Notes: generated by a model not told the origin, from the letters alone. A stretch of 64,000 bases of DNA from Alligator mississippiensis (GCF_030867095.1 NC_081826.1:247360251-247424250), one strand, 5' to 3'; numbered from the stretch's first letter, positions 45,099-55,307 are shown. Numbers and translations are program-made.

Positions 45099-47043
45099 TC
45101 TTGCATCTTGCATAAATATAAAGTGCTTTTTATAGTTACCTCAGAAAAAACTGGTATTTCATTGATGTTTCTTTTTTAGAAAGACTAGGAAGAGATATTC
45201 CAGAGGACTAGAAGAGTGATAATATTATACTAGCATGCAAAATATGACCTCTGTACTTGGCATCAGTTTGGGGCAGAATAACAGAAAAGCTGGTATGAGA
45301 ATAATCTGAAAATCTGTCTTTTTATTTACCTAGATTTTTGTCAAGGATGAAAGAGGTCTTACATTCAGGCTTGTTCTTAAAACTTTAATCATTTTTAGTT
45401 TCTCTCCAGACAGATCTGGAATCTTTTTTTTTTCAAATTTGTCAGCCAAAACAGAGTGCACAAAGGTAGAGGTAGGCTTGCAGACTGGGTAGTTGAATCC
45501 AAATTTCTCTGAATTATAAGTGGCTTAGATTTGTGGCTCCAGTTCATGCCCTTTTTTTTCTTAAGGAAAAAAATGCATGCAGGAATCTTTATTTTCTCAA
45601 ATATTAGAGCAAAAACTAAGCACAGGAAATTGAAAGGAAGGAAAATCAACTTTTTAATACTTCTCCACAGAAACAAAATCATGTTAAATAAAACAGAACA
45701 ACTAGAAAAAGAATTGTGAACAGATCATATCAGCATCTGCTGCCTCTAAAAGAAAAGAGAGACGTGGATGATTTAATTGAATTGACTTGTTGGAGAGCAG
45801 CTTACTTACAGCTGTATCCCTGAATGTCCTAGATGACCTTACAGTGGGAGGGTATATTTGATATCAGAGCATGCAGGGTGTGTCGGGAGAGCATAGGAAG
45901 GGGAAGAGTCTGATATAGGCTCAAGCAACTTCATAATAAAAGAGAATCCCTATCAAGAAAACAAATGTGTGTGTGTGTGTGTGTGTGTGTAGAGGAGATA
46001 TTTATTATTCTTAACAATAACTGCTTATTCTTCTGACTGGAAAGAAGCAGCATGGCTTATGGGACTTGGAAGAGGTCAAGAGCTCACCATCTGGGACAGA
46101 GTGCTTACTGCAGGCACAAATGGTGAAATGGAAAAATATTCCAAATGGATCTCTGCCAACTTTTAGATTAACTGTAAAGCTTTGCATCCATGCTTTATTG
46201 TGAGGTTTTCAAAGCTTTCTAATGAGAGCCAACTTGATATGAGGGTTTAACATCTTTTTGTCACTGAAAATCTTTATTTCATAGAGTCACCGTGACACCT
46301 CAAGAAATGAATACCCACTTATTTTTTTTTTCTCTACAGTCCATTTTTTCTATATTTTATTGAAAAATGTGTTTGTTTAAACAGTGATTATTGTAAGTGG
46401 ATTTGGCCAATCTATCCAGAATAACTTTCAATCAGAATTATATTTTAATATATATTATATTTAAATCAGAATTAATATTTTAAAATACTAAAATACAGAA
46501 TAACCTCTAACACTTATGTACACTTTACACTTTACCTACACAAGAAGAAAGGAGCTAGGCACTCAAGAGAAAATATATATGTCCAGTTGTCAGAAGCAGT
46601 TTCTCAGTTAATGAACATTGGGACATTTTTGTTTTTAGCAAAAAGACTCCTGCTTCCTGGTCTTCAATTATTCTTAAAACAATATTGTAAGGTAGAAATA
46701 AAAATAAAACTAGATATAGATTGATATTACAGAAAGACTTTCATTGTTTCTAATTTGTTGCAGCAAACTGATTGACTTTAACATAGCACTAGTTTTCTTG
46801 TGCATTTAAAAGATTAGAACTGTGCAAAGTCTTAGCAGATGTGTTCATCTGACAGAAACACTGCATCAAGATAAGATATTTTTCAAGATCCATTATTGCC
46901 ACTTTGTGTGGTACAGAGATTCTATCCTTATTATGGATATGGTCCAGCTTTCATTACAGACAAGGAAATTATTTCCATTTCATTTAGTGGGTGCAGAGAA
47001 AGAGAACCATTTAGTACAGGAGGCTGCCTTTGCCCTCTTTCCT
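45099..47043. other. Presumed intronic sequence, no exon seen
   Basis: AT-rich. It includes a (TG)n tract at 45,966-45,991 and a T run near 46,321. No exon or RNA gene recognised. Confidence 0.45.
45966..45991. repeat. (TG)n microsatellite
   Basis: Thirteen or so consecutive TG dinucleotides. Confidence 0.95.
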
Positions 47044-47227
47044 GGGAGCATCTACACGGGCTAACCAGCATTATTGTGCAGTCCCGCCACCGCACGGTTG
47101 TTTTTAGCTTGTTCCAGCGTCAGTGTGACGGCTTGTGCCAGGCAATGGTACGTTGCCATAGCACTGAGCTACAGTGCAGTAGCTCATTGCTACGGCAATG
47201 AAGCATCATCTCCTGTACACACGCCCC
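47044..47227. mobile_element. Short inverted-repeat DNA element (MITE), family A
   Basis: The left end is GGGAGCATCTACACGGGC; the right end on the other strand is GGGGGCGTGTGTACAGGAG. Inside, TTGCCATAGCACTGAGCTAC (47,153-47,172) pairs with GTAGCTCATTGCTACGGCAA (47,179-47,198) with two mismatches. Position and sequence are analogous to the 19-bp hairpin in the element at 3,093. Confidence 0.65.
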
Positions 47228-47942
47228 CTCTCTACTGCCTATATATGTAAGGCTAAGGTGGGACTCATGCCTTAGGGACTGGAACACTTCAGATGTTGGC
47301 CTTTGTGCTCAGTAAACTTCTATTCAGCAGACTGAAAAGAATCTAAAATAAATTGCAAAAATATTTAGGGATTTATTCCCACCAGTATAATCCCCTGCAA
47401 GATAGAGTCAGCATGCTTGTGTTCCTCATTTTCAATATCAATCAGATAACTTTTTGAGGTTCTTAGTCATCTAAAATTGTATACTAGGATGTTAGTACAT
47501 GGCATGATAGCTTTCAGTCTCAAGAGAGAGACTAGAAGTATTTCAAGGAGCTGTTATTTTTTAAATACTGAGCAATTTTATAATAGTACTGAGGCACTCT
47601 AGAGTGTGATGATAACGTGGAATCTTATTGCACCTATGCTGTTTGAAGCATCAAGGTGTGAAGATATTTCACAGAATCCAGGAGAGAACTGTTGCTTGAT
47701 CAGCAGCCCTCATGTTCTTTAATACCTTGTACATTTACTTTTTTGCAAAGTAGGTTGCAGCTAAATGTGCTATAAATCAGGTGTCAGGATATACCATTCT
47801 TAAAAAGGTATATAATAAAGGTAGCACAAGGGGATATCTGATTTAACAGTAGACACGAATAAATTGTAGTATGTTAGCTGTTCTTGTCTTGAAAAAACTT
47901 CTGTCTGATGGTAGAAAGCTCCTTCTTGGTTTAAGAGTAAAA

Positions 47943-47983
<41 letters not shown>

Positions 47984-48271
47984 CCAGTTTCAGATGAAAT
48001 ATGAGATTGCTATATGGAAAAACATGAGACTGCTATATGGTTATCATGGAAAAACTTTATTTCTGTGTTTCCTCCTGAATGCATTTGTGTATTTTGAGCT
48101 GACCATAATATCATCCAATATATTATTACATGATGAACCATAGAAATTGTGACATTGGCAGAATGCAGCCTTCAATCTTGACCTTGGCATAAAAGTTTCC
48201 AGACCACATAAAATGGAATGGCCAGTTGCAGAGGCCAGTGGGATATGTGGAAGTCAAAAAGTTAGCTCCAT
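47228..48271. other. Presumed intronic sequence, no exon seen
   Basis: AT-rich, with a (TG)n tract at 47,946-47,981. Nothing else recognised. Confidence 0.45.
47946..47981. repeat. (TG)n microsatellite
   Basis: About eighteen uninterrupted TG dinucleotides. Confidence 0.95.
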
Positions 48272-48660
48272 TGGCGACACATAGCGGGTGCATGTGGGTG
48301 TACATGCACCCCCTGAGATTAACAGTTTACCCCCTGAGAGAAGTGCCACTGACACTGCTGGTGGCACCTGCGGGTGGTCGGTGCTTGCTGCCTCCCCACC
48401 CTCCCCCTGACCGTTGACACCACCATGGCTACCTATGGGAATGCCTTGCTGCCATGCCTCCACCACTGCCACCACCTGCGGGTGGTCGCCACGCCCCCCT
48501 TCCCCCCCCCACTCTTCCCCCCCAGGCTCCAGGGGCGTGCGTTGTTCCTGGTGAGCTCCATACTACTTATTCTGGAAGAGACCGAAACGTTTCTCCTATT
48601 CCGCTCCCCCGCCCAACCCCTCCAAATTCCATGCAAAGTGTTGTTTCTTCCCTAGGGATG
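48272..48660 (+). repeat. Interspersed GC-rich repeat, family D copy 3
   Basis: Opens with 'GGGTGTACATGCACCCCCTG' as in the copies at 5,886 and (inverted) 24,262, then 'CACCTGCGGGTGGTCG' twice and C-rich tracts. The proline-rich open frames across it are compositional. Confidence 0.5.
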
Positions 48661-48678
48661 GAGAAGCTCAACATTGTT

Positions 48679-48683
48679 ACAAC
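48679..48683 (+). repeat. Target-site duplication, left (ACAAC)
   Basis: ACAAC directly precedes the TG of the 5' LTR and is repeated exactly after the CA of the 3' LTR. Confidence 0.9.
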
Positions 48684-49216
48684 TGTCAGTACTTAGTAAT
48701 TAAAAGTGCCTTGACACAGCAGAATTCTTAGCACGATGCGAGTACTCGGTGCAAGGGATGCCTCGCTACGGCGGGAAAAGCCTTGGTGCAGTGATCAGCT
48801 CCCTCCAAAACTAGCAGTTGCACCATTTGGATGCATGCTACCAATTGGCTCATTGTAAATTATTCATACCCGGCGGCTAGCAATTGGCTCACTAGCCGTA
48901 TAAAAGCTTGGGTGGTTTCCGCCCAAGTTGGAGAACTCTGCGTGCACGTTGGGAACGAGTTCCTCGTGTACCTTGGAGCAAAATTGGAGGCCTGATCAAC
49001 CACCAACCACTCCCCGTCGATGACCATCCCGACGTACCCTGCACCCTGCACGCTCGGAAAACATCGGTGTGATTTTGCTTGTACCTACACTGTGTGCATC
49101 GACGCAAGTCCCTGTACGTCAGTTTGTAAGTAAAGTTCTTTTCAATTCAACCAGTACGCGTTTGTGCCTAATTCCACTCCATCGCAGCCCCATTCCGGCT
49201 ATACTCGGCACCCACA
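48684..49216 (+). repeat. 5' LTR (533 bp)
   Basis: Runs from TGTCAGTACTTAGTAATTAA to ATACTCGGCACCCACA. It has CCAAT-like CAATTGG words (48,842 and 48,881), a TATA box TATAAAA at 48,899-48,905 and an AGTAAA polyadenylation-signal variant at 49,129-49,134, in the expected U3-R-U5 order. It is 533 bp, the same length as the 3' LTR. Confidence 0.95.
48899..48905 (+). promoter_or_regulatory. TATA box of the 5' LTR
   Basis: TATAAAA within CCGTATAAAAGCTTGGG. The same sequence is kept at 51,549-51,555 in the 3' LTR. Transcription would start about 25-30 bases downstream. Confidence 0.75.
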
Positions 49217-49235
49217 TGATGTCACGAACAGGATC
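49217..49235 (+). other. Primer-binding site, tRNA-Ser-like
   Basis: Directly after the LTR CA comes TGATGTCACGAACAGGATC. From memory, one vertebrate tRNA-Ser (CGA) ends ...GAATCCTGTTCGTGACG-CCA, whose complement is TGGCGTCACGAACAGGATTC. The 14-base GTCACGAACAGGAT core matches exactly, while the first bases differ (TGAT for TGGC). The tRNA identity rests on recall. Confidence 0.6.
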
Positions 49236-49254
49236 AGTATCCGGGGAAGACGCA

Positions 49255-50115
49255 ATGGAGTTGGAATTAGTTAAGAGTTGCCCCTGGCGCAATGGGAAAT
49301 GCCACGTGCAGAACACCGTGGAGTTAGGTGCACACATTGCCTACCACCAAGCGGGCGGAACGGGTGGAAGATTCGTCAGCGGTTACCTCTCGCTCGAAGG
49401 AGAAGAGGAAGCTGTGAAAGAGTGGGAAGTACATCTCCATCCTGGGGCATTCGGATGTGTGATGGGAAGTGAGCAGGTTCTATTCAGACCCCGAGAGGAA
49501 GGGGGCACAGAACCCTTCGCCGGACAAAAGCCTAGCGAAGAAAGTACTGCCCTCAGCCAGGAGTTTGCCCGCTGCATGCGCTGCGTGCAGGAGGGTGAAG
49601 AGCCGGTGCTGATTAATTTAACATTGGCGCCTGAGCTGAGAGATCCCGAGCTTCTTTCGGAGCTTTGCGGAAAGTTAGAAGCGGAAAGTCACCCCGCGAT
49701 TGGAAGGACCGGCTCGGAACACGGAAAGGGGAAAATGTTACCTGCAATGTTCCTCATGATAACAACTCTGATGCGGGAAAAGGCAGACCTGGAAGCCCGA
49801 CTGCTTGCCGTCCAGGCGGCTGAGCAAACGGCAACGGGAAAAAACCCCGTTCCCTCGCCATTTCAAGATGGCGTCGAGAGGGAAGGGAGAAGCCCGGAGG
49901 ACCCGGAAGAGAAAGGCGGATCCTTTGACGGACGGGCGGAAGTTCAGTTGCTGACTCTGCCCCATGAGGCTGCGTCGCTCCTGACTGCCCCGCCCTCGCA
50001 GTACAGCAAGGGGGCAACGGAGAAACAGTTGTATCCGGTTCCCCTAACAGATGCAGCAACATCTCAGACAGCCACACATCCGGTGGCAGCGAGAAGCCGA
50101 GTGATTGGTGCGTAG
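49255..50115 (+). pseudogene. gag-like open reading frame (286 codons)
   Basis: ATG at 49,255 begins a frame that stays open to TAG at 50,113-50,115; the frame is also open upstream into the LTR. The product is acidic and soluble with no membrane segment. It starts MELELVKSCPWRNGKCHV and has a mid-region helix-like stretch ('LPAMFLMITTLMREKADLEA') suited to a coiled coil. Position (first ORF after the primer site) and the continuation described next suggest a gag N-terminal part. I cannot match it to a named domain with confidence. It is intact only as far as this stop. The larger original frame is truncated, hence pseudogene. Confidence 0.55.
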
Positions 50116-50970
50116 AGTACAGCTTGTATCACTGTCAACACCTGTCATGCCGGAACCTGGACGGAATTGCAAGAGCTATGCAACAAGTCCAAGATGAGAC
50201 CTGAAGAAGCCTTAGCTATGTGGTTGGGACGCCTGGTTGTGGAGTTTGGGTCCGACCTAGTGGACAGAGAAGAGGCAAGTTTTCTAACTGGATGAGCCTC
50301 GTGGAGCGAAGGACACGCCACCGACATTAATACAGTGACATATAATCCCCACTGGCCCATTCCACTTCCAGCGCTTGTTGCAGATCAAGTTAGCCGCAAA
50401 TCTTATGCATGGCACGGAGGTTGCCCACTAAAGGTTGATATAAAGCAAATCTTACTGGCAACGATTGGAATCTCGTACTGCACCTGGAATCCTAGAACAC
50501 ATGCACTGGGACTGACACCACCCTAGCAAAGAGGACCGTGACCTCACCGTTACCTGCAAGATCCTGGAGCTGTCCCGATAACGCTCAACGGCATGGAAGC
50601 CTGCATTGAAGTTTACGGAGGAAAAGCCGCCACCATTCTCCGAGTTCTTTTAAACCCGCTAGTCGGACGGCCCGCAGGTAATCTTTTGTGTCAACTCCCA
50701 CGGTTGCAAACTCTCATCAAGCCGGGCATAGAAACAACCAGTGATTCGGAGCATCAATCCACCGTATGCCCGCACAAGTCTAGCTCGTGACGACCACATG
50801 TGTCACCACAGAGACTACCAGAGGAGCAGATAATGTTCGGATTCCTCCTGCAGCATTCCAGACTCACGAAGCGACAATTGCGAATTTTAGGAGATGAGGG
50901 TCAATGGAAACTAGCATACGAGCTAGGTTTTCGGTATTCAGTTAAGCTAGATGACGACTCATCTTGTTAA
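50116..50970 (+). pseudogene. Decayed continuation of the gag-like frame
   Basis: The same reading frame continues beyond the TAG. It is interrupted by single stops (TAG 50,113; TGA 50,293; TAG 50,524; further stops to about 50,970), without an obvious frameshift for over 800 bases. Near its start is 'WTELQELCNKSKMRPEEALA' followed by 'MWLGRLVVEFG'. This pattern (ELxxLC...RPEEAxxxWLxRL) recalls the capsid region of ERV gag proteins. Further on no zinc knuckle or protease is seen. Family call is from memory. Confidence 0.5.
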
Positions 50971-50989
50971 AATAATGTTATAAGATAAG

Positions 50990-51346
50990 TTGGTTAATGG
51001 TCTAGAGAGTTTCTTTCTCCACAGGTCCAAGATCCAAGACGCATGCCGGAACCGGACGAGAGAGGGAAAGAATACTCCAAGAAGCACGGGCTCGACATGT
51101 GACGTCATCATGACACCTACCGCAATCCTTGTGATTGAACTTTTTGTGACGAATTTGTTAATGTGTAGTTGTGTTCTGCTAGGTTATTGTTTAATCCGAT
51201 CTTTAGAGAACGAACTTGTTTCATTATCTACCTTTGTTCATACCTATTTGCCTTATAAACCGTTCGGGCAAGGCGACGACTTGACCGACTCGCATGTGCT
51301 CCTAATTTCAGCTGTGCCATCAGCAAGGGGGCATGTCAGTACTTAG
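50990..51346 (+). CDS. Small ORF with one membrane segment, next to the 3' LTR
   Basis: 118-codon frame in a different phase from the gag-like frame. Residues about 42-66 form a strongly hydrophobic stretch ('ILVIELFVTNLLMCSCVLLG') followed by basic and polar residues. It ends 13 bases into the 3' LTR. Position before the 3' LTR and a single membrane span fit the tail of an envelope transmembrane protein or an accessory protein. The ectodomain and cleavage site of an envelope are absent, so this could also be chance. Function not claimed. Confidence 0.35.
   Translation: MVNGLESFFLHRSKIQDACRNRTREGKNTPRSTGSTCDVIMTPTAILVIELFVTNLLMCSCVLLGYCLIRSLENELVSLSTFVHTYLPYKPFGQGDDLTDSHVLLISAVPSARGHVST
51325..51333 (+). 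other. Polypurine tract
   Basis: AAGGGGGCA ends immediately before the TG of the 3' LTR. It is the expected primer for plus-strand synthesis in retroelements. Confidence 0.7.
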
Positions 51347-51866
51347 TAATTAAAAGTGCCTCGACACAGCAGAATTCTTAGCACGATGCGAGTACTCGGT
51401 GCAAGGGATGCCTCGCTATGGCAGGAAAAGCCTTGGTGTAGTGATCAGCTCCCTCCAAAACTAGCAGTTGCACTGTTTGGATGCATGCTACCGATTGGCT
51501 CATTGTAAATTATTCATACCCGGCGGCTAGCAATTGGCTCACTAGCCGTATAAAAGCTTGGGTAGTTTCCGCCCAAGTCGGAGAACTCCGCCTGCACGTT
51601 GGGAACGAATTCCTCGTGTACCTTGGAGCAAAATTGGAGGCCTGATCAACCACCAACCACTCCCCGTTGACGACTGTCCCGACGTACCCCGCACCCTGCA
51701 TGCTCGGAAAACATCAGTGTGATTTTGCTTGTACCTACACTGTGTGCATTGACGCAAGTCCCTGTACGTCAGTTTGTAAGTAAAGTTCTTTTCAATTCAA
51801 CCAGTACGCGTTTGTGCCTAATTCCACTCCATCGCAGCCCCAGTCCGGCTATACTCGGCACCCACA
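51334..51866 (+). repeat. 3' LTR (533 bp)
   Basis: Same ends and length as the 5' LTR. About 21 substitutions by eye and no length difference. TATA box at 51,549-51,555 and AGTAAA at 51,779-51,784. Confidence 0.95.
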
Positions 51867-51871
51867 ACAAC
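51867..51871 (+). repeat. Target-site duplication, right (ACAAC)
   Basis: Exact copy of 48,679-48,683, confirming a single clean integration with no later recombination between the LTRs. Confidence 0.9.
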
Positions 51872-52295
51872 TTCTTTTGTTTGAAGAAGATAAAGGAGTA
51901 AAGTTATATTATTTTAGAGTAATGAATCTGAGACATACTGTTATATCATGTTTTAAGCAAAAACCTCATTGAATTCAGGATGCAGTTCTGCCTAAGGGTT
52001 GATAGCCTGACATATTACATTTCATTTCCCTGGAAGGTGGACTGGAGTGATTCTAAGCTTCCATCTCCAGTTGTCTACCACTGTTCCATGTATAACTTTG
52101 TTCCCTCACTGATCTCTGACCGCAGGAAGAGCTGGCTGGGAACTGTTGCCCAGTCATGGTGAGGTTTGTTTTTTTTTTTGTCGAACTGTTATTTTTCCTC
52201 ACTGTGGAGCCCACTGAAACCAGTTTCTGCAAGCTAATGTGTACTCTCAACTCACATTGACTTTTATTGGAAGCTAAGCACTTTCTGACTTGCTG
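51872..52295. other. Short unique stretch, no gene seen
   Basis: Mixed-composition sequence with a T run near 52,170. No exon recognised. Confidence 0.45.
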
Positions 52296-52524
52296 TTGGC
52301 CGTTTCTATATGAGACACTGACTACGCAGTAGTTCATTATTACTGTGCAGTAAGTAGTGTTGCATGTCATATAATGCTACTGTGCAGTAGTAACGAGCTA
52401 CTGCACAGTCAGCAACACCTAAAAGCCATTCAGCAACGCTACTGCACAGTCTGGTTACTGTGCAATCAGTTAGTACTTGTTTAGTAACAAATGTGCAGTC
52501 AGCGTCTCATGTAGATGCGGCCAA
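52296..52524. mobile_element. Short inverted-repeat DNA element (MITE), family A
   Basis: The left end is TTGGCCGTTTCTATATGAGAC; the right end on the other strand is TTGGCCGCATCTACATGAGAC. That is the best terminal match of any small element here (17 of 21). The interior is a series of ACTGTGCAGTA and TACTGCACAGT words in both orientations. CTG/CAG flanks the termini. Non-coding. Confidence 0.75.
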
Positions 52525-54066
52525 CAGGAGGTTTTCAGCAACTTGCAGGAAGTGCTCAGCACCTTTCAGGTCTGAGTTTCAGGCGTGCAATTTGCCTCTC
52601 TGCTGGTTTTAGAAAGGTACTATATGTGCTCAGTACCTAGTTCATTAATTCCCCCTACTACTAATTACTGCCTGTGGAAGCTATGATAAGTGTACAGGAC
52701 TTCACTTCTGTAAAAGGAAGAGAGTTGAGCTAACTTGCTCTTTAATTTTTTTTGTTTTAACATTGGAGCCTGCAGACCCAAGATGGGCCATAGAGTTTCT
52801 GGAGGCTTTGCTCTCTATGCTTAGGATATGCCTAGGATTCTGTTCTGTATTTGCCTTTTTTGAGGAATTCTTAGTGGGGAGTGGACTCCTTCTCCATGGT
52901 CCCAGAATAAGCAGCAGCAGAGCTTACCAGATCCTTGGGGATATTGAGGTGCATATCTACAGGCTTTAGAGACTAGCCTTGTATTTTCTAGTGCCCACAG
53001 ACATTTAGGCTCAGCACCTTTATAGGCAGAGGTTTTAAATAACACTCCACAAATTTCAGCTGTGACACAAATGCTTTTCTCAAAGCTGCTTTTTTATTGC
53101 TTTAGGACTTCAATAGCTATAAAGTTAAGAAAGTAAATCAAACTGATTGCAGGCTTCTGTTACACAAAAATATGTAATTTTCTGCACTAGAATTGAATCC
53201 ACTTTTCACTTTTAAAATAAATAAGGTGTATATTCTGAAAAGCTTTAAAATTGCAATTAAGACCATTGAATGATATAATAGTACAACTGGTAAATGAAAA
53301 TATAACTTTAAACTTTCAAATAAGAGTGCTCAAATGAGAAAATAATATTTTTCTTCCAGCGAAGACAATGCTACTGCCTTTCCCCCCTAACTTACAGCAA
53401 GGGATTATCTGACAAAGGAAAAGAGTTGATTTCCTATAAGATGAAATATAAAAACATAGCATGGCACATAGATCAGTGGCCTGGCATCAGAGTTCTCTAC
53501 ATTTTAGTCCTTTAGACTCCCTAATATAGCTTATGTACTGCATTACTTAATGACCACTTGCCAAATAAAATGAAAACTTGGGTGTATTTGACTGTATAAA
53601 AATGCGGGGGGGGGGGGGGGGAGCTTCTCATAATACTATGAATGTATTTAAAAACTTACTAAAATATTTGTGAATATTTGTTTTTCAGGACTTGCCCAAC
53701 TTTTATTCAAAGGGAAAATGGATTTTTTGGCCATGCCTTAAGATGGACTTACTTAGCTTAAGAATTTTTCCATACTAAGGAGTGATGTGGCTTTTTAAAA
53801 TTAAACAGTGCTGATATAATTCTCCAGCAAAAAGATTCCAATGGTCTGGCACTATTTCAGGGGGTAACTGCTACAGCCCAAAAGCTTCAGGACATCAGAA
53901 TTATTGAAATGAGCGAATGGGAAGAGATAAGTTAACAAAATAGACACTAATCATATAATGTAGCTTTTAAAATAATGTAATTATGTTCCCATGCTTTATA
54001 AACAGAGGTTGTGTATACATGTGCATTCATGCTAGCTTAAATGTACTGTGAAGTAAGTGTGAATAG
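52525..54066. other. Presumed intronic sequence, no exon seen
   Basis: AT-rich with a 16-base G run at 53,606-53,621. No open frame above 75 codons. Confidence 0.45.
53606..53621 (+). repeat. Poly-G run (16 bases)
   Basis: Uninterrupted G16 in AT-rich sequence; could form G-quadruplexes and is a likely sequencing-error site. Confidence 0.95.
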
Positions 54067-54363
54067 CCCAGTGTCTACATGTGCAGGCGTTAAAGCTCAT
54101 CAATGCTGTGTGTGGACTGACTTGGGACTAAAGTTAGTCCCAAGTCAGCCCACACACACAGTGTTACTGTGCAGTAAGGCATCTATATGTGTGTTACTGT
54201 GCAGTAACTAATTGGGTGTAAATTTGCAGGAATCGAATTTATACTTAGGTCGGCATAAGTCACCATGTTCCTGTACAGGATGGGCATGCACATGTAGATA
54301 TGGACCTGTACTGCGCAGTAATTTTGGTTACTGCTCAGTAAATGCACATGTGTAGACACGCCC
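54067..54363. mobile_element. Inverted-repeat DNA element, family A, possibly nested
   Basis: The left end is GCCCAGTGTCTACATGTGC; the right end on the other strand is GGGCGTGTCTACACATGTGC. Inside are the 50-bp palindrome at 54,108-54,157, further CATCTATATGTGTG and CACATGTAGATATG words (54,181 and 54,290), and several TTACTGTGCAGTA words shared with the 52,296 element. The extra internal termini suggest one element inserted in another. Confidence 0.65.
54108..54157. repeat. 50-bp near-perfect palindrome
   Basis: Arms of 24 bases (GTGTGTGGACTGACTTGGGA... and its complement) differ at one position and are separated by only two bases (AG). Confidence 0.95.
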
Positions 54364-54868
54364 AGACATAGCTAGATATTAAAATTCCACTCTCAGATTT
54401 TTGCCTTTCTTCAAAAACAGTGTAACTCTTTGTAATATGAACTGTTCAATTTGACAACCAAATTAAAATTTGATATCAAACACCAAAGAATTAACCAAAA
54501 AATAAATGTATTTATATATGTTCTTTGTATTATAAATAGAAAATCTAAAAGAGCAATTTCTGCATATTTTTTAAAAGATAAGGTGACAGTGGATGGGGCT
54601 CGACAGTATACAGTTCTGTTTCCAGATTTCTAGGATCAATAAAATGGCTACGAATGGCTTTCGTTATGCATGTCTTTAAATCAGGTCCTAACTTAATTAT
54701 CAAAAAGTCAACTGTTAAGTTAATGAAGGTCGTAATGAATTCCAAGATTGAGTACAAGTATTAGGTAAGCGTTATAATTGATGAAAATAAGTTGGTATAA
54801 GTGCTATATTTGCTATTTCTAGCTCCTCCACTTTTCATGTGCTGGGACTGTGTCTTTAGATTCTACAT
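54364..54868. other. Presumed intronic sequence, no exon seen
   Basis: AT-rich, nothing recognised. Confidence 0.45.
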
Positions 54869-55061
54869 TTTCATAGATATCATAGATGTTAGGGCTGGAA
54901 GGGACCTCGAAGATCATCAAGTCCAGCTCCCTGCCTCAGGGGCAGGAAGTTAGCTAGGGTCAAAGGACCCCAGCAAGATAAGCATCCAAGCATTTCTTGA
55001 ATAAGCCCAGAGTAGGTGCCTGCACCACCTCTGGAGGGAGTCTATTCCAGGTCTTGGGAGC

Positions 55062-55307
55062 TCAGACAGTAAAGACATTTTTTCTTATGTCCAGCCTAAA
55101 ACAGTCTTGTAGGAGTTTATGACCGTTGGTCCTTGTTTTTCCTTGAGGTGCTCTGGTGAACAGACATTCTCCCAGATCCTGATGAACACCCTTTGTGTAC
55201 TTATAGGTAGCCATCAGGTCCTCCCTGAGTCTGCGCTTTTCCAGACTGAAGAGTCCCATGGCTCTCAGCCTCTCTTCATAGGGCCTATTCTCCTGCCCTC
55301 TGATCAT
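55062..55307 (-). pseudogene. CR1 ORF2 C-terminal fragment
   Basis: 81-codon open stretch with 'RPYEERLRAMGLFSLEKRRL', 'GVHQDLGECLFTRAPQGKTR' and 'NGHKLLQDCFRLDIRKNVF', the conserved C-terminal part of CR1 ORF2. It is separated from the RT block by frameshifts. Confidence 0.88.

Larger units (their letters stand above)
48684..51866 (+). mobile_element. ERV-type LTR element, non-autonomous, 3.18 kb
   Basis: Complete provirus-like structure: 533-bp LTRs that begin TG and end CA, an exact 5-bp target duplication (ACAAC), a primer-binding site, a 2.1-kb internal region and a polypurine tract. LTRs differ at about 21 sites by eye, nearly all transitions, so the insertion is fairly recent on a reptilian time scale. 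The internal region has a gag-like frame and a short membrane-segment ORF, but I see no protease, reverse transcriptase, RNase H or integrase motif. The 5-bp duplication and a tRNA-Ser-like primer site fit an ERV-S/ERV-L (class III) relative; a Ty3-type element is the alternative. It must have depended on proteins from another element. Confidence 0.88.
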
